Assembly (NCBI GenBank): GCA_045640985.1
Contig: JAZUFZ010000048.1
Span: forward strand, 1 to 64,000
Length of the DNA: 64,000 nt
DNA from: Colimorpha sp045640985
GTDB taxonomy: Bacteria > Bacteroidota > Bacteroidia > Bacteroidales > P3
Direction: 5' to 3'
Below are positions 8,816 through 17,424 of this stretch, in pieces. The notes beneath the pieces are model-generated. The model was not told the DNA's origin and did no database searches. It saw only the letters and a list, made by a program, of their open reading frames with translations. Numbering within the stretch: position 1 is the stretch's first letter; each line of letters begins with the position of its first letter. Position numbers and translations under genes: made by a program.

Positions 8816-10045
8816 ATGAAATCAATTGCAATACTCACTGGCGGCGGTCCCGCGCCCGGAATGAACACCGTAGTTGCCTCTGTGGCTAAAACTTTTCTTC
8901 GCGACGGTTTCCGCGTAATAGGCCTGCATGGTGGCTATAGCGCCCTCTTTACCGACAAACCCCGTATGCAGGACGTGGATTTCCTTCTGGCGGACGAAAT
9001 ATTCAACAAGGGCGGCTCTGTCCTCAAAATGAGCCGTTTCAAACCTACCGACGAGGATTTCCAGAACCGTTTCAATCTCGACTTCTTTACCTCCAACGAA
9101 GTCAAACTGCTTGTAACCGTCGGGGGAGACGATACGGCTTCTACTGCCAACCGTATTGCCAAGTTCCTCGAATCCAAGCATTATCCTATCGCCAATATCC
9201 ATGTTCCCAAAACCATAGACAACGACCTTCCGTTGCCTAACTGCAGTCCGACTTTCGGCTACAACTCTGCCAAAGCTCAGGGAACCGTAATGGGTACCGC
9301 CATCATGGAAGATGCAAGAACTTCCGAGAACTGGTTCATCGTTTCCGCAATGGGACGTTCTGCCGGTCATCTCGCCTTGGGTATTGCCGGCGCATGCCAT
9401 TACCCAATGGTAATCATCCCAGAGTTCTTTGACCGTACCGAAATTACCTGCGAAAAGATTGTAAATCTTCTTATTTCCTGCATCATCAAGCGCAAGCTTA
9501 TGGGCATTCCTTACGGCGCAGCAATGGTTTCCGAAGGCGTATTCCATTCGCTCAGCGACGAGGAAATCAAGAAATCCGGCATCCAGTTCTCCTATGATGA
9601 ACACGGCCATCCGGAACTCGGCAAAGTCTCCAAAGCACACATCTTCAACACTATGCTGGAGAACAAGTGCGCCCAGATCGGTCTCAAGGTAAAATCCCGT
9701 CCTGTGGAAATCGGCTACGAAGTCCGTTGCCATACTCCTATAGCCTTTGACCTTACCTATTGCTCACTTATGGGCATGGGCGTGAACAAGCTCTATCATG
9801 AAGGTCATACCGGATGTATGGTTTATGTAGATCATGAAGGCAACGTAAGTCCCCTCTTCCTCAAGGATCTTCAGGACCCGGTTACCGGCAAGATTCCGCC
9901 ACGCCAGGTGAACATCTACGCCAACAAGGTTCAGTCATACGTGAACGATATCATGGATTACATCACTCCCGCCGACTATGAAGCCGCCCGCAAGTATGTA
10001 TCCAATCCCGAAGAATACGACTTCAAGAAGATTCTGAACTGGTAA
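8816..10045 (+). CDS. pfp: Phosphofructokinase, pyrophosphate-dependent type
   Basis: This enzyme phosphorylates fructose 6-phosphate in glycolysis. At 409 residues it exceeds the 320-residue E. coli ATP enzyme. Two residues point to pyrophosphate rather than ATP as donor: the second Asp of GGDD (residues 103-106), where ATP enzymes have Gly, and Lys132 in PKTIDND (131-137), where ATP enzymes have Gly. The substrate loop GRSAGHLAL follows. A PPi enzyme is reversible and can also serve gluconeogenesis. It has its own strong promoter and a terminator, so it is probably monocistronic. The donor call rests on these two residues. Confidence 0.93.
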   Translation: MKSIAILTGGGPAPGMNTVVASVAKTFLRDGFRVIGLHGGYSALFTDKPRMQDVDFLLADEIFNKGGSVLKMSRFKPTDEDFQNRFNLDFFTSNEVKLLVTVGGDDTASTANRIAKFLESKHYPIANIHVPKTIDNDLPLPNCSPTFGYNSAKAQGTVMGTAIMEDARTSENWFIVSAMGRSAGHLALGIAGACHYPMVIIPEFFDRTEITCEKIVNLLISCIIKRKLMGIPYGAAMVSEGVFHSLSDEEIKKSGIQFSYDEHGHPELGKVSKAHIFNTMLENKCAQIGLKVKSRPVEIGYEVRCHTPIAFDLTYCSLMGMGVNKLYHEGHTGCMVYVDHEGNVSPLFLKDLQDPVTGKIPPRQVNIYANKVQSYVNDIMDYITPADYEAARKYVSNPEEYDFKKILNW

Positions 10046-10076
10046 TTCCGTCCGGGGAATCTTTCTCGATACATCA

Positions 10077-10110
10077 ATATGCCACCCGGCAAACGGGTGG
10101 CATATTTTTA
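10077..10110 (+). terminator. Intrinsic terminator after pfp
   Basis: A perfect 12-bp stem (10077-10088 with 10094-10105) with a GCAAA loop, rich in G and C and followed by T residues. It lies 31 bases past the phosphofructokinase stop. Confidence 0.9.
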
Positions 10111-10188
10111 TTAGGAAACTGTTGGATGATTTCTTTCCCTTTAATTAAAAACTGATTTTTCCTGCTGTAATATAGTCATTTGTATGGG

Positions 10189-10369
10189 GTAACTCCCTTC
10201 TATCTTCTTTTTATCTCCATATTAACTTCTTTTTATCTCCTTTCCTTAGAATAAGAGATGGAAAAAAGATAAACTGGAGATAAAAAGAAGATAGAAGGGA
10301 GTTACTGCGGAGCGGAGCCCTCGGTGGTGGCTCTGCGTCAAGCGCAACCTCAGCGGCCGCGCGCAGGCT
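10189..10369. repeat. 11-base-unit inverted-repeat element, copy B
   Basis: The arms 10189-10218 and 10276-10305 are perfect 30-bp reverse complements, with 57 bases between them that can fold further. From 10191 onward the left arm and inner sequence can be cut into 11-base units of the form ATCTYCnnnnn, and the right arm into units starting GAT. A GC-rich extension (10304-10369) matches copy A in most positions. No open frame worth calling runs through it. A transcript would form a very stable hairpin. Confidence 0.9.
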
Positions 10370-10439
10370 AAAACCAGAGAAAGAACAGGACTCTGGGGAT
10401 ATAATTATTGCCTGTCTCCGGAATCTGATGCACGCTAAA

Positions 10440-10494
10440 GGCTCCCTATAGGCTCCTTACTCGCTCCCTACTCGCTCCTTATAGGCTCTTTACC
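10440..10494. repeat. Tandem array of five 11-base units
   Basis: There are five head-to-tail copies of an 11-base unit with consensus SGCTCCYTAYW, for example GGCTCCTTACT at 10451-10461 and CGCTCCCTACT at 10462-10472. In reverse complement each copy carries the same GGGAG or GGAG core as the dispersed repeat family, with the same period, so it is probably a reversed branch of that family. Confidence 0.85.
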
Positions 10495-10634
10495 CGCTAT
10501 GAATTTGCCGTAGAAATTGGCCTTGAAAGTTCGGGCTTTCGGGGCGGAAAACAACTTGATGAAAAAAAATTCAAAGTCGTATAATAAATTGCATACCCGT
10601 TGCGTTATTAATAGAAAATAACGCGAACTGTATA

Positions 10635-11318
10635 ATGATTAAAGAAAATCTCGAACATATAAACGCGACCCTGAAAGAAGGTGTGCGGCTGATTGCAGTT
10701 TCCAAAACCAAGCCTGTGGAGATGCTCCAGGAGGCTTACGATGCGGGACAGCGGCTGTTCGGCGAAAACAAGGCTTTGGAAATGCGCGACAAGCATGAGG
10801 CGCTCCCCAAGGATATAGAATGGCATTTTATCGGGCATCTTCAGACCAACAAAATCAAATATATCGCTCCATACGTGAGTCTGATTCATTCGATTGATTC
10901 CCTGAATCTGCTGGTTGAAGTAAACCGTTATGCTGCGAAGTGTGACCGTGTGATTGACTGTCTGTTGCAGTTTCATGTAGCCTCCGAAGAAACCAAGTTC
11001 GGACTGGATTGGAACGAGGCTTGTGAACTGTTGGAGAGTGAAGCGTTTGCCGGTCTCGGAAATGTGAGAATCGTAGGGGTGATGGGTATGGCAACCAATA
11101 CGCAGGATACTGACCTTATCCATAAAGAGTTCTGCACTTTGAAGCAGATTAGCAATGATTTGAAATCCAAGTTCTTTTCCGACAAGGACTATTTCAGAGA
11201 GATTTCGATGGGTATGAGCGGGGATTATGAAATTGCCATGGAAGAAGGAAGTACGCTGGTAAGGGTTGGCTCTGCCATTTTCGGGCAGCGGGACTATGGC
11301 GTTAAAGTAAATGATTAA
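10635..11318 (+). CDS. yggS: YggS-family PLP homeostasis protein
   Basis: A 227-residue pyridoxal-phosphate-binding protein that buffers the cell's PLP pool and has no known catalytic reaction. LIAVSKTKP near the N terminus carries the PLP-binding Lys24. HFIGHLQTNK, LSMGMSGDYEIA-type sequence (here ISMGMSGDYEIAM) and VRVGSAIFGQR complete the alanine-racemase-like barrel signatures. It is the first gene of a tightly packed plus-strand run reaching about 19.7 kb. A hairpin at 10602-10624 sits right before its ATG. Confidence 0.95.
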   Translation: MIKENLEHINATLKEGVRLIAVSKTKPVEMLQEAYDAGQRLFGENKALEMRDKHEALPKDIEWHFIGHLQTNKIKYIAPYVSLIHSIDSLNLLVEVNRYAAKCDRVIDCLLQFHVASEETKFGLDWNEACELLESEAFAGLGNVRIVGVMGMATNTQDTDLIHKEFCTLKQISNDLKSKFFSDKDYFREISMGMSGDYEIAMEEGSTLVRVGSAIFGQRDYGVKVND

Positions 11319-11356
11319 CATTCGGAATATAATGTATTAACTGTAAAAGTGTTGGT

Positions 11357-11656
11357 ATGAAGATTATAAAGACTGAAAAACTGGAAGACGGAAGATTATA
11401 TGTGGCTGCTGAGCCCGAAGGGGTATGCTCTCAGGCGATAGAACTGCTGTTGAAGGACGGCGTGGTTCTTCAGGGAAGATTTCATGGCGGCTGTGGCGGG
11501 AATACCCAGGGAATTTGCCAGCTGATTTCCGGTATGGAAATTTCGCATGTGATTGAACGTCTGGAAGGTATCGACTGCGGCGGAAAGGGGACAAGCTGCC
11601 CCGACCAGCTGGCTAAGGTACTGAAGGAAGTGCAGAATATGACAGAACAAAAATAA
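11357..11656 (+). CDS. TSCPD-domain protein (TIGR03905-like)
   Basis: A 99-residue protein made of one TSCPD domain, named for its conserved motif, here GKGTSCPDQLAKVL near the C terminus. Other conserved cysteines sit in EGVCSQA and GGCGGN. The domain also occurs at the C terminus of class II ribonucleotide reductases, where it may bind metal or nucleic acid; free-standing copies have no assigned role. It lies between yggS and the YitT-like gene in the same direction. Confidence 0.85.
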   Translation: MKIIKTEKLEDGRLYVAAEPEGVCSQAIELLLKDGVVLQGRFHGGCGGNTQGICQLISGMEISHVIERLEGIDCGGKGTSCPDQLAKVLKEVQNMTEQK

Positions 11657-11673
11657 AATAACATTCAGGCAAT

Positions 11674-12558
11674 ATGCAGATTTTCAAGAAAAAAAGCAGT
11701 ATTATCATATCCTACGTGGTTATTACGCTGGGACTGGCAATTTATACGATAGCATGGTCGCTGTTTCTCCTTCCGAACAAGATTATTTCGGGTGGAGTAA
11801 CCGGTATGTCTTCAATCATATATTTCCTTAGCGGTGAGGTGATTCCGGTGGGTGTGACAAACCTTCTCTTTAACGCCATATTCCTTGCTTTCGGCGTGAA
11901 GTTCCTGGGCAGCAAATTCGGGGCGAACACAATCTACGGCATTGTGATGTCCTCGTTCTTTCTCATTCTCTGGCAACAGGGACTGCATGTGGAACGGGTG
12001 TTCAATATGGATATCTTTGATCCGTTTATGTGTACGCTTTTAGGCGGCGCGCTGTGCGGTCTGGGTATCGGTCTGACTTTCATTATGGGCGGCAATTCCG
12101 GCGGTACGGATATCATCGCGCTCATCATCAGCAAGTATTATAATGTCAGCCCGGGAAAGGTGATTATGGCAATTGATTTTGTCGTAATCGGATGTACGTT
12201 CTTCGTCTCACATCAGATTGAGAATGTGGTGTTCGGCTATATTGTAATGGTCGCCATGACATACGTTCTGGATATGGTGGTGGACGGCAACAAGCAGACA
12301 TACCAGATCATGGTCTTTTCAAGCCATACGAGAGAGATTGGAGAAGAAATCACCAGAGAGGTGGGACGTGGCGCAACGCTGTTGCATGCCGAGGGCTGCT
12401 ATACGAAACACGAGCAGGAAGTGCTGGTGGTGATGGCGCACAGAACTGATAAACAACATATACTAAAGATAATTAACCGTGTGGCACCCAATGCCTTCAT
12501 TACCGTTACGAAGTCGCAGGGCGTCTATGGACAGAACTTTGAAAAACTTAAACTATGA
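11674..12558 (+). CDS. YitT-family membrane protein (DUF161/DUF2179)
   Basis: This 294-residue inner-membrane protein has five or six hydrophobic segments in the first 200 residues, including the conserved GGVTGMSSI and GGNSGGTDIIALI stretches. A soluble C-terminal DUF2179 domain follows (about 215-290), with a GRGATLLHAEGCYT motif. The family may move small molecules, but no substrate is established. Its stop overlaps the rpe start (ATGA), implying translational coupling. Confidence 0.9.
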   Translation: MQIFKKKSSIIISYVVITLGLAIYTIAWSLFLLPNKIISGGVTGMSSIIYFLSGEVIPVGVTNLLFNAIFLAFGVKFLGSKFGANTIYGIVMSSFFLILWQQGLHVERVFNMDIFDPFMCTLLGGALCGLGIGLTFIMGGNSGGTDIIALIISKYYNVSPGKVIMAIDFVVIGCTFFVSHQIENVVFGYIVMVAMTYVLDMVVDGNKQTYQIMVFSSHTREIGEEITREVGRGATLLHAEGCYTKHEQEVLVVMAHRTDKQHILKIINRVAPNAFITVTKSQGVYGQNFEKLKL

Positions 12559-13199
12559 AACTGGTTTCTCCTTCTTTGTTGTCGGCCGATTTCGGCAATC
12601 TGCAACGCGATATCGATATGCTCAACCAGAGCGATTGTGACTGGCTGCATGTGGATGTGATGGATGGTGTCTTTGTGCCGAATATTTCCTTCGGCCAGCC
12701 GATAGTGAAACATATCAGGAAACACTCACAAAAACCGTTGGATGTGCATCTGATGATAGTGGATCCCGGTCGCTATATCGAGGATTTCAAGGCGGCTGGC
12801 GCGGATATCATTACGGTACATTATGAGGCCTGTACCCATCTTGACAGAACCATTCATGCCATAAAGGATGCCGGACTAAAAGCCGGTGTGGTGTTGAATC
12901 CCCATACACCGGTATGCGTGCTGGAGGATATCATTCAAGAATGCGATCTGGTGCTCCTGATGTCGGTAAATCCGGGGTTCGGCGGCCAGAAATTCATTGA
13001 AAACACATACGATAAGATACGTCAGCTGAAAACCCTCTGCACGAGGAAGAATCCGAAATGTATGATTGAGGTGGACGGCGGTGTGAATACCGATAACGCC
13101 TCTCTGCTGTATGAAGCCGGAGCAGATATTCTGGTGGCAGGAAGTGCTGTGTTTAAGTCGCCAGACCCGAAGCAAACCATAAAAGACCTTAAGAAATGA
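12555..13199 (+). CDS. rpe: Ribulose-phosphate 3-epimerase
   Basis: Rpe interconverts ribulose 5-phosphate and xylulose 5-phosphate in the pentose phosphate pathway. The 214-residue TIM barrel shows every signature: SLLSADFGNL, HVDVMDGVFVPN with the metal-binding His and Asp, VHLMIVDP, HYEA, SVNPGFGGQKF for phosphate, and EVDGGVN. The start overlaps the YitT-like gene and the stop overlaps the methyltransferase gene, both as ATGA. Confidence 0.97.
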   Translation: MKLVSPSLLSADFGNLQRDIDMLNQSDCDWLHVDVMDGVFVPNISFGQPIVKHIRKHSQKPLDVHLMIVDPGRYIEDFKAAGADIITVHYEACTHLDRTIHAIKDAGLKAGVVLNPHTPVCVLEDIIQECDLVLLMSVNPGFGGQKFIENTYDKIRQLKTLCTRKNPKCMIEVDGGVNTDNASLLYEAGADILVAGSAVFKSPDPKQTIKDLKK

Positions 13200-14374
13200 C
13201 GCGACCGCAGCTGATATTGGCGCCAGGCAAGGAAAAATTCCTCGAACGGCATCATCCCTGGATTTTTTCGGGAGCTGTAAGCAAGACTATAGGTCACCCG
13301 CAGGAGGGCGATCTGGTGGATGTGCTTACGGCTGACCGTCGCTGGGTCGCTGTGGGGCATTATCAGGAAGAAAGTATCATTGTAAAGGTGCTTTCATACG
13401 ACACTCAGCAGATTGACGACAACTGGTGGCGCGAACGGCTGCAGCAGGCGATAGATTACAGATGGCGCATGGGTATGGCCCCCACATCCGAAAAGAACGT
13501 GCTGCGTCTGGTCCATGCCGAGGGCGATTTCCTGCCCGGTCTGGTAGCCGATTACTATAACGGCGTGGTAGTGCTTCAAGCCCATAGCGAAGGCATGCAC
13601 CGCGAATTTGAGAGAATCAGCCGGATACTGCAGGAACTGCTGGGCGATAGTCTTGTGTCCGTATTCGATAAAAGTTCTGCTACGCTTCCCCACGGTAAGA
13701 CTGAAGACCGATATATATGGGGACAGGAACCGGAAGAGTGGGAGATATGCGAACACGGCAACCGTATGATGATCAATTTCTATGAGGGACAGAAGACGGG
13801 ATTTTTTGTGGATCAGCACGAGAACCGTCAGCTGGTTTCCCGCCTTTCGGAAGGGCGCAGCGTCCTGAATACGTTCGGCTATACAGGCGGGTTTTCCCTG
13901 AGTGCCTTGAGAGGCGGAGCCTCGTATGTAGAGACTGTGGATGTCAGTAAGAAAGCTATAGCCCTGTGCAATCGCAACGTGGAAATGAATTTTGGCCCCT
14001 CGGCTCCTCACAAAGGGGTAGTGGCGGATGTGCTTCAATATCTCGACACGGTATCGGATAACTTTGATATGATTATACTTGACCCTCCCGCGTTTGCCAA
14101 GAACCACCGTTCGCTTCAGCAAGGACTGAAAGGCTACAGAAATATCAACCAGAAAGCCATGGCGGCCATACGTCCGGGAGGACTCCTGTTTACGTTCAGC
14201 TGTTCCCAGGCGGTGAGCCTGGAAGACTTCCAGACTATGGCATTCAGTGCCGCAAATCTTGCGGGAAGAAAAGTCAGGATCGTGCGCAGGCTGCCCCATG
14301 CGGCAGATCATCCGGTGAGTATCTATCATCCCGAAGGAGAATATCTGAAAGGATTATTGTTATATATTGAATAA
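13196..14374 (+). CDS. rlmI: RlmI-like rRNA (cytosine-C5) methyltransferase
   Basis: This 392-residue SAM-dependent methyltransferase starts with a PUA RNA-binding domain (residues 1 to about 75, with HPWIFSGAV). A linker domain and a Rossmann methyltransferase domain follow: VLNTFGYTGGFSLSALRGGA binds SAM, DMIILDPPAFAKN is the catalytic motif, and FSCSQAV carries the cysteine. RlmI modifies C1962 of 23S rRNA in E. coli; the exact target here is inferred. It overlaps rpe by four bases and precedes folE by eight. Confidence 0.88.
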   Translation: MTRPQLILAPGKEKFLERHHPWIFSGAVSKTIGHPQEGDLVDVLTADRRWVAVGHYQEESIIVKVLSYDTQQIDDNWWRERLQQAIDYRWRMGMAPTSEKNVLRLVHAEGDFLPGLVADYYNGVVVLQAHSEGMHREFERISRILQELLGDSLVSVFDKSSATLPHGKTEDRYIWGQEPEEWEICEHGNRMMINFYEGQKTGFFVDQHENRQLVSRLSEGRSVLNTFGYTGGFSLSALRGGASYVETVDVSKKAIALCNRNVEMNFGPSAPHKGVVADVLQYLDTVSDNFDMIILDPPAFAKNHRSLQQGLKGYRNINQKAMAAIRPGGLLFTFSCSQAVSLEDFQTMAFSAANLAGRKVRIVRRLPHAADHPVSIYHPEGEYLKGLLLYIE

Positions 14375-14382
14375 TAGAACTT

Positions 14383-14991
14383 ATGGAAGAATTAGGATAT
14401 CAGAAAATCGACCAGTATGACGAGTCCACGGTGGAACGTCTGGCGGAACATTATAAGGAAATACTCAGCTTGCTGGGGGAAAATCCTGCACGGGAAGGTC
14501 TTGCGAAGACCCCGGAAAGGGTGGCCAAGGCAATGCTCTTTTTCACCAGCGGATATGACCAGAACCCCGAGGAAATCCTGCGGTCTGCCATGTTTACCGA
14601 AGATTATAAACAGATGGTGGTAGTGAAAGATATTGAGATATACAGTCTCTGTGAGCATCACATGGTACCTTTCGTAGGAAAGGCTCATGTGGCTTATATC
14701 CCCAATGGACGTATTGTGGGGTTGAGCAAGATTCCCCGTATTGTAGATGCGTATGCACGTCGTCTTCAGGTACAGGAACGCCTGACCCGTCAGATAAAAG
14801 ACTGCATCCAGAATACCCTCAATCCGTTAGGTGTGGCGGTAGTAATAGAAGCCCAGCACCTCTGCATGTCGATGCGGGGAGTTCAGAAGCAGAATTCGGT
14901 AACCACGACAAGCGATTTCACGGGCTCGTTCATAAAAGACCCCAAAACCCGTGAGGAATTCATGCACATTATCGGCGTAAATTTACATTAA
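14383..14991 (+). CDS. folE: GTP cyclohydrolase I
   Basis: FolE converts GTP to dihydroneopterin triphosphate, the first step of folate synthesis. The 202-residue protein has the zinc-binding SLCEHHMVPF (Cys and His ligands) and the later LCMSMRGV cysteine, plus GLSKIPRIVDAYARRLQVQERLT of the type I family. Length is normal. It is tightly spaced with its neighbours (2 bases to the LolA-like gene). Confidence 0.97.
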   Translation: MEELGYQKIDQYDESTVERLAEHYKEILSLLGENPAREGLAKTPERVAKAMLFFTSGYDQNPEEILRSAMFTEDYKQMVVVKDIEIYSLCEHHMVPFVGKAHVAYIPNGRIVGLSKIPRIVDAYARRLQVQERLTRQIKDCIQNTLNPLGVAVVIEAQHLCMSMRGVQKQNSVTTTSDFTGSFIKDPKTREEFMHIIGVNLH

Positions 14992-14993
14992 TC

Positions 14994-15641
14994 ATGAAGA
15001 AAATACTCATCGTAATGCTGATGCTGGTAACCGCCACGGTGGCGAAAAGCCAGATAACCCATACGGCCAGTGGAACAGAAGACAAGAAGGCCTCTGCAAT
15101 ACTCGCTGATGCAGCGAAGAAGATGAACGGAGCCCCCGTAGCGTTCACCGTAACCATGGTCAATCGCGACAGCCAGAAGAAGGAAACCGCGCGCCAGACA
15201 GCTCAAGTGTTATACTCGAAAGGAAAATACAGAGTGTCGTTCCCGTCCAATATTCTCTATTCCGACGGGAAAAGCATCTGGCACTGGAATCAGGATGTTT
15301 CCGAAGTGGTGGTACAGAATGTCGGAGAAACCGAAGACCTGATGAACCCCGCTCTGTTGCTCTCTACCTACCAGAAGAACTTCAAGGCTAAGTATATCCG
15401 CAGCGAGGCTGACGGGTCCAGTGTGATAGACCTTACCCCAAAGAAAAGCCGTAGCTATCATAAAATCCGTGTGATTATCAGCAAGAACTCGCTCCCCGTA
15501 CGTATGGAAATTCACAACTATGATGCTACGGTAGGAGAGTTTATCGTGTCGGGATTCAAGAGCGGCATAAACTGCAATGATAAGGATTTCGTATTTGACG
15601 CGTCCGCCCACAAGAACGTAGAAATAATAGATATGAGATAA
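14994..15641 (+). CDS. LolA-like outer-membrane lipoprotein carrier
   Basis: The 215-residue protein has a signal peptide (cut probably after VAKSQ) and a LolA fold, visible in the repeated pattern of beta strands such as YSKGKYRVSFPSN, YSDGKSIWHWNQDV and SLPVRMEI. LolA proteins carry lipoproteins across the periplasm from LolCDE. No lolB partner is expected in Bacteroidota. The final TAA overlaps the tsaB start (TAATG). Confidence 0.85.
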   Translation: MKKILIVMLMLVTATVAKSQITHTASGTEDKKASAILADAAKKMNGAPVAFTVTMVNRDSQKKETARQTAQVLYSKGKYRVSFPSNILYSDGKSIWHWNQDVSEVVVQNVGETEDLMNPALLLSTYQKNFKAKYIRSEADGSSVIDLTPKKSRSYHKIRVIISKNSLPVRMEIHNYDATVGEFIVSGFKSGINCNDKDFVFDASAHKNVEIIDMR

Positions 15642-16330
15642 TGAATATACTGTTAATAGAAACAGCCACATCAGTCTGTTCTGTTGCCCTGGCATCCGAC
15701 GGGAAAGCAGTGGAAGAACTGCATTCCACCGAGCCTAATGCCCACAGCGCAAGACTGTCGATTCTTATAGATGAACTCCTCAGGCATCAGGATGTGAAAC
15801 CCCATAATCTTGATGCAGTATGCGTAAGCAGCGGCCCGGGAAGTTATACAGGACTCCGAATTGGTGTAAGTACAGCAAAGGGTTTCTGTTATGCTCTGAG
15901 AAAACCCTTGCTGGCAGTTCCGACTCTGGAATCCATGGCGGCACAGTATTATCTGCAGCATCCGGAGTATGACGGATGGGTATGCCCTATGATAGATGCC
16001 CGCCGAATGGAATGCTATGCCGCTATCTATGATCATTCCCGCATTGTAAAGCCCATTAGTGCCGATATCATAGAAAACGGAATATACGACCCATATCTCG
16101 ATGAATCCCCCGTGGTGTTCATAGGGGACGGTGCAACCAAGACCCAACCCATACTCGGAGTTCATCCCCATGCCTTATTTGCATCCGATTTCTGTATAAG
16201 TGCTGAAGGAATGGCCGCCCTCGCTCAGAAACGGCTGGAAAGCGGAAACTATGAGGATGTAGCCTATTTTGAACCGTTCTATCTTAAAGATTTCGTCGCA
16301 AAGAAGCCTGTAGTAAAAGGCCTTAAATAA
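15641..16330 (+). CDS. tsaB: tRNA threonylcarbamoyladenosine protein TsaB
   Basis: TsaB, with TsaD and TsaE, makes the t6A37 modification of ANN-reading tRNAs. The 229-residue ASKHA-fold protein opens with ILLIETATSVCSVAL and has VCVSSGPGSYTGLRIGVSTAKGFCYAL, the family signature. As usual for TsaB it lacks the metal-binding histidines of TsaD. It overlaps the LolA-like gene by one base. Confidence 0.95.
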   Translation: MNILLIETATSVCSVALASDGKAVEELHSTEPNAHSARLSILIDELLRHQDVKPHNLDAVCVSSGPGSYTGLRIGVSTAKGFCYALRKPLLAVPTLESMAAQYYLQHPEYDGWVCPMIDARRMECYAAIYDHSRIVKPISADIIENGIYDPYLDESPVVFIGDGATKTQPILGVHPHALFASDFCISAEGMAALAQKRLESGNYEDVAYFEPFYLKDFVAKKPVVKGLK

Positions 16331-16344
16331 ACTATTCCACATCA

Positions 16345-17421
16345 ATGTTTCACTATCTGACAAAAAGACTCTTCTACGGATTTCTGGTACTGCTGGGAGT
16401 GGTAACATTGTTGTTTTTCCTGTTTAACATACTTCCTGGTGACCCCGCACGTATGATGCTGGGGCAGCGGGCTGATGCTAAAAGTATAGAGATCATCAAT
16501 AAAGACCTCGGACGGGACCAGCCAATGGGATTGCAGTATCTCAACTATCTTAACGACCTGGCCCCTGTGTCTGTCCACAGCAACAGCCCGGAAAACTACT
16601 TCTATCTTTCCCCAGAGAAATATGCGCCCTATCATACCATTTGCGCATTCCAGCATCATACCGTAGTTCTTAAGGCTCCTTACCTGCGCCGTTCTTACCA
16701 GTCCAAACGTAAGGTATCGGAAATTATCGCTACGGCGTTTCCTCAGACGGCCGTTCTTGCGCTTGTCGCCATGACGTTTGCTTTGATTGTGGGAATACTT
16801 TTGGGAACCTTCTCTGCCATTTATAAAGACACATGGATAGACCGGGGTTCGCTGGTGCTGAGTACGCTTGGAATGTCCCTTCCCTCATTCTTTGCTGCGA
16901 TATTGATTGCCTGGCTTTTTGCGTATGTGCTGGCCGATGTTACGCACCTGAATATGTTCGGGAATCTCTATACCGTGGATGATTATGGCTGTGGGGAATA
17001 TCTGGATATGAAGAATCTGATATTACCCGCCCTCACGCTCGGCATACGGCCGCTTGCCACGCTCACCCAGCTTTCCAGAAACGCGATGTTGGATGCACTC
17101 TCGCAGGACTATATCCGTACCGCAAGGGCTAAAGGACTCCCGTATCGGAAAGTTGTGGTCCGTCATGCCTTGAGAAATGCCCTTAACCCTATCGTGACGT
17201 CCGCCTCAGGATGGCTCGCCGGATTGCTGGCAGGAGCCGTATTTGTAGAGTATGTGTTTGACTGGAAAGGAATGGGTGTCGTGATTGTGGATGCTCTTGG
17301 GAAATATGATTTCCCTGTGGTGATGGGCGCCATACTTTTTATCTGCGTATTACTTGTGATTATTAACATACTAACCGATATACTCTATGGCCTGCTCGAC
17401 CCAAGGGTGCGCCTGCAATGA
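16345..17421 (+). CDS. DppB/OppB-type ABC permease
   Basis: This 358-residue inner-membrane permease of peptide-type ABC importers has a first membrane segment at about residues 9-30 followed by the conserved LFNILPGDPARMMLGQ. A long periplasmic stretch and five more helices follow. The EAA-like loop DYIRTARAKGLPYRKVVVRHALRNA contacts an ATPase. A DppC partner, ATPases and a binding protein would be expected, but none are adjacent: tsaB precedes it and ribF follows. Substrate unknown; peptide or nickel are family options. Confidence 0.88.
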   Translation: MFHYLTKRLFYGFLVLLGVVTLLFFLFNILPGDPARMMLGQRADAKSIEIINKDLGRDQPMGLQYLNYLNDLAPVSVHSNSPENYFYLSPEKYAPYHTICAFQHHTVVLKAPYLRRSYQSKRKVSEIIATAFPQTAVLALVAMTFALIVGILLGTFSAIYKDTWIDRGSLVLSTLGMSLPSFFAAILIAWLFAYVLADVTHLNMFGNLYTVDDYGCGEYLDMKNLILPALTLGIRPLATLTQLSRNAMLDALSQDYIRTARAKGLPYRKVVVRHALRNALNPIVTSASGWLAGLLAGAVFVEYVFDWKGMGVVIVDALGKYDFPVVMGAILFICVLLVIINILTDILYGLLDPRVRLQ

Positions 17422-17424
17422 TAT

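Larger units (their letters stand above)
10111..10634. other. Non-coding stretch between pfp and yggS
   Basis: No gene is seen in these 524 bases. They hold repeat element B with its GC-rich extension (10189-10369), an 11-base tandem array (10440-10494), and an 8-bp hairpin GCGTTATT/AATAACGC (10602-10624) just before yggS. No clear TAnnTTTG promoter was found for yggS, although this is the only space for one. Confidence 0.7.

Noticed and set aside
8822..9733. A 303-codon minus-strand frame opposite pfp
   Set aside because: It is the reverse of a gene with full family motifs and its own promoter; no supporting signal on the minus strand.
10189..10494. CRISPR array
   Set aside because: Repeats here are 11 bases and contiguous or palindromic, with no regular spacers and no cas genes in the window.
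10602..10624. A regulator operator before yggS
   Set aside because: The 8-bp hairpin GCGTTATT is a single occurrence with no similar site elsewhere in the window and no known regulator; kept only as a note.
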